Assembly: GCA_021205185.1 (NCBI GenBank)
Contig: JAJPYB010000004.1
Span: 1-64,000, forward strand
Direction of reading: 5' to 3'
DNA from: Ruminococcus sp.
GTDB lineage: Bacteria; Bacillota; Clostridia; Oscillospirales; Ruminococcaceae
DNA length: 64,000 nt
Shown: piece by piece, positions 62,123 through 64,000 of the stretch
Position numbering within the stretch: position 1 is the stretch's first letter
Layout: each line of letters begins with the position of its first letter
Translations under genes and position numbers: made by a program
Notes under the pieces: generated by a model
Database searches by the model: none
The model's input: only the letters and a program-made list of their open reading frames with translations
Told to the model about the DNA's origin: nothing

Positions 62123-63412
62123 ATGAAATACGTACTTAAAAACTTAAAGCAGTTCGCTACGAAAAACAAGCTGGTTTTCACCCTCTTTATTGTGTGCCAA
62201 GTCGCTTCTATTCTAATTTTATTGCTTTCATATGGTGTATATTTGACATATAAGGAAAATTTAGATAGAGAATATATATCGACCTCGGGCTTGTATGGTG
62301 ACGGCTTTTTTGGAGATAAAGACGAAAAATATAGTAAGGACGACTACAGGTATATGTTGTATACCATATATTTAGATACCGAAAACTACACGAAGACATT
62401 AGGCGAGGTAAGACCAATGTTTTATGAGCTGACTGACTACTTTGACAAAAAGCTTGATTACATAGAAATGTCGTTTTTGACAGAACCAATGACACAAGAT
62501 GATATAGATTATTATAACGAGCTTAACGGCTCAGGAACCTTTCCACTTTACATAATGACAATGCTTGCTAAGCACGACGGAGAATATACATTTGGAAAAA
62601 CTTCACTCTTAACGCTTTACACACAACAAGAGCGTGGATATATTGGCAGATTCTTTACTGATGAAGAAGTTCAAAATGGAGATGCTGTGTGTATAGCAAA
62701 TGTTGATAGAATGAAAAACCAGCAAGTAGAAACTGCAAAAGTATCTTTGAGGGAAGACGGCGAAGATGCTTATGTGACAATATGCGGCACGGAATATAAG
62801 GTTATCGGTCAGGGTACAAATGGTTTGATAGGTGGTATATATATTCCCTTTGAAAACTCTCCCGATGAACTGTATGTCGACTATGCTATGTTTGTAAAAT
62901 TCAACGAACCGCTCACGGTTGAAGAAAATAACAAATACGTCTCAATTATGAACAAATATCTCGGTGATATGTTGGTAAACGACTTAGACGTAGCCGTCGT
63001 AAACGTCGATAAGCAGACCTTTTACAACACGAACATCTGGCTGTCTGTAATAATTGCCTTCGCTGCAGCTATAAACCTTGCGGTTCTCTACAGATATGTC
63101 CTGACAACCCGCAGAAAAACGCTTGCAATTTTCAGACTTACAGGTGCTACAAAGAACAAAATTCGCAGAATTTATATAACAGAAACGCTGGGAATATCTG
63201 TTGTAATCTTTGCAATTTGTACAGTTATTTTCAATTTCGCCGTTCTGCCGTGGCTTACAAAATATTATCCGTACTGCGCCGAGGTGTATAATTTAAAGAT
63301 TTACGGCATTATGTTCTTAATCTATGCCGCAATCTCATATATAGTTTTAAACGCAATGATAATAGCACAAATTTCACGCTCACCAGTGGAGCTGTTGAGG
63401 GAGGGAACGTAA
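62123..63412 (+). CDS. FtsX-like ABC permease
   Basis: The 429-residue protein has one N-terminal membrane helix (about 17-40) and a large outside region (about 45-300). Three helices follow (about 305-325, 350-385, 395-420), with FRLTGATKNKIRRIYITETLG between them, the cytoplasmic coupling loop typical of FtsX/MacB permeases. The C-terminus AQISRSPVELLREGT matches the family end. The start is ATG with a weak GACTGAG site. It forms a pair with the next permease; an ATPase gene is expected beyond the window. The substrate is unknown. Confidence 0.85.
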   Translation: MKYVLKNLKQFATKNKLVFTLFIVCQVASILILLLSYGVYLTYKENLDREYISTSGLYGDGFFGDKDEKYSKDDYRYMLYTIYLDTENYTKTLGEVRPMFYELTDYFDKKLDYIEMSFLTEPMTQDDIDYYNELNGSGTFPLYIMTMLAKHDGEYTFGKTSLLTLYTQQERGYIGRFFTDEEVQNGDAVCIANVDRMKNQQVETAKVSLREDGEDAYVTICGTEYKVIGQGTNGLIGGIYIPFENSPDELYVDYAMFVKFNEPLTVEENNKYVSIMNKYLGDMLVNDLDVAVVNVDKQTFYNTNIWLSVIIAFAAAINLAVLYRYVLTTRRKTLAIFRLTGATKNKIRRIYITETLGISVVIFAICTVIFNFAVLPWLTKYYPYCAEVYNLKIYGIMFLIYAAISYIVLNAMIIAQISRSPVELLREGT

Positions 63413-63413
63413 A

Positions 63414-64000
63414 TGTTCACATACATAAAACTGGGGTATCTGGAGTTCGTAAGAAATCTGAAAATAAACCTGCTGATAGTAATAGAGATAGCGGCGGTGC
63501 TGATAACAGCAATTTTCACCGTTTCGTCAGTCCGCTCACAGCTTCGATTTTACGAGCCTTTGTCCAATTATTTGAACTCAAATAGCCTGTATATCATACC
63601 TGAAACGCTGTCGAACAGAGTATCTTACGATAAACAGCTCACCTCATACGAAGCTATTTTTGAAAAAATTCCCGAAGCGGAAAGCGTCTGCGCGCAGACC
63701 TCCTTTAGCTTCAACTTCACAGGCGACAGTATGAACGTAAGCATTCGGGGAATGGGTTATCCGGAGGAGATAGTTGAAGGCTTCAAGCCGCTTTTGGAGG
63801 ACGGAAAATGGCTTAGCGAGGTAAGTCAGGAAGACGGGGTCGTAAATGCAGTTGTAACTGAAAATTATAGCAACTTAGAGGTAGGCAACGAGCTTACCGC
63901 CGAAACGGAATCGGGAGAACCTATAATTGTAAGAATTGTCGGCAAGATAAAAAACAGCGCCGCAATATTCAAAAAACCGAGCGGAGATATGTCTTCGTAT
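63414..64000 (+). CDS. FtsX-like ABC permease, partial (cut by window end)
   Basis: The frame is open from the ATG at 63414 to the end of the window (195 codons). It begins MFTYIKLGYLEFVRNLKINL with a membrane helix (about 18-40), followed by an outside region with strands such as SMNVSIRGMGYPEEIVEGFK. It starts one base after the previous stop, behind GAGGGAACG. Same architecture as its neighbour, so the two probably make a heterodimeric transporter. The rest, including further helices, lies outside. Confidence 0.82.

Overview
The window looks like a chromosome segment of a Gram-positive Clostridia bacterium close to Ruminococcus (Oscillospiraceae). The evidence is a secreted GH5 glycanase ending in a type I dockerin (cellulosome chemistry), the Bacillus/Clostridium-type housekeeping cluster yicC-remA-gmk-rpoZ-priA-def-fmt-rsmB-rlmN-prpC-prkC-rsgA-thiN-spoVM, PASTA kinase and LytR-CpsA-Psr proteins, many TTG starts, strong GGAGG ribosome binding sites, and promoters that repeatedly fit sigma-A with exactly 17-base spacers. 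The genus is an inference. No rRNA, tRNA, CRISPR array, transposase or phage gene was seen.

Layout. 1-2.0 kb: a C-rich edge and a membrane/zinc-ribbon gene that appears split by a frameshift in an A6 run, exactly inside a SHOCT motif. 2.0-7.65 kb: a promoter and cobalamin riboswitch head an operon for two surface proteins (an alpha/alpha-toroid protein with a C-terminal sorting-type signal and a DUF4430 lipoprotein) plus a complete ECF importer (T, fused A-A', S). Together the two surface proteins resemble the two halves of animal intrinsic factor/transcobalamin, so this is the best candidate for an under-described system. 7.8-17.6 kb: a 1400-residue dockerin-bearing GH5 enzyme, typA, a cyclophilin lipoprotein and a 957-residue pilin-like protein with poly-threonine linkers. 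17.7-20.8 kb: gap and uvrC on the minus strand. 21-32.5 kb: a NhaD/ArsB-type transporter with a cytidylate-kinase-like protein, fhs with tsaE-tsaB-proB-proA, secA, and a cytoplasmic GH13 enzyme. 32.6-42.6 kb: two LCP wall-assembly proteins, CarD-like regulator and nadA (minus strand), two HAD phosphatases, a PspC-domain peptide, glmS, and an intergenic block of short palindromic repeats. 42.8-56.5 kb: the conserved housekeeping cluster, ending in a 27-codon gene I identify as spoVM, which suggests a sporulation programme. 56.6-61.2 kb: a cytoplasmic GH26 mannanase and a four-gene membrane set resembling Bacillus ydjG-ydjH-ydjI (zinc ribbon, TIM44-like, SPFH). 61.6-64 kb: a small secreted protein followed by two FtsX-like permeases, the second cut by the window end.

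Together the genes describe a polysaccharide-degrading, probably spore-forming gut or rumen anaerobe that scavenges corrinoids with a dedicated surface-capture and import system. All family calls rest on reading motifs and gene order by eye; no database search was run.
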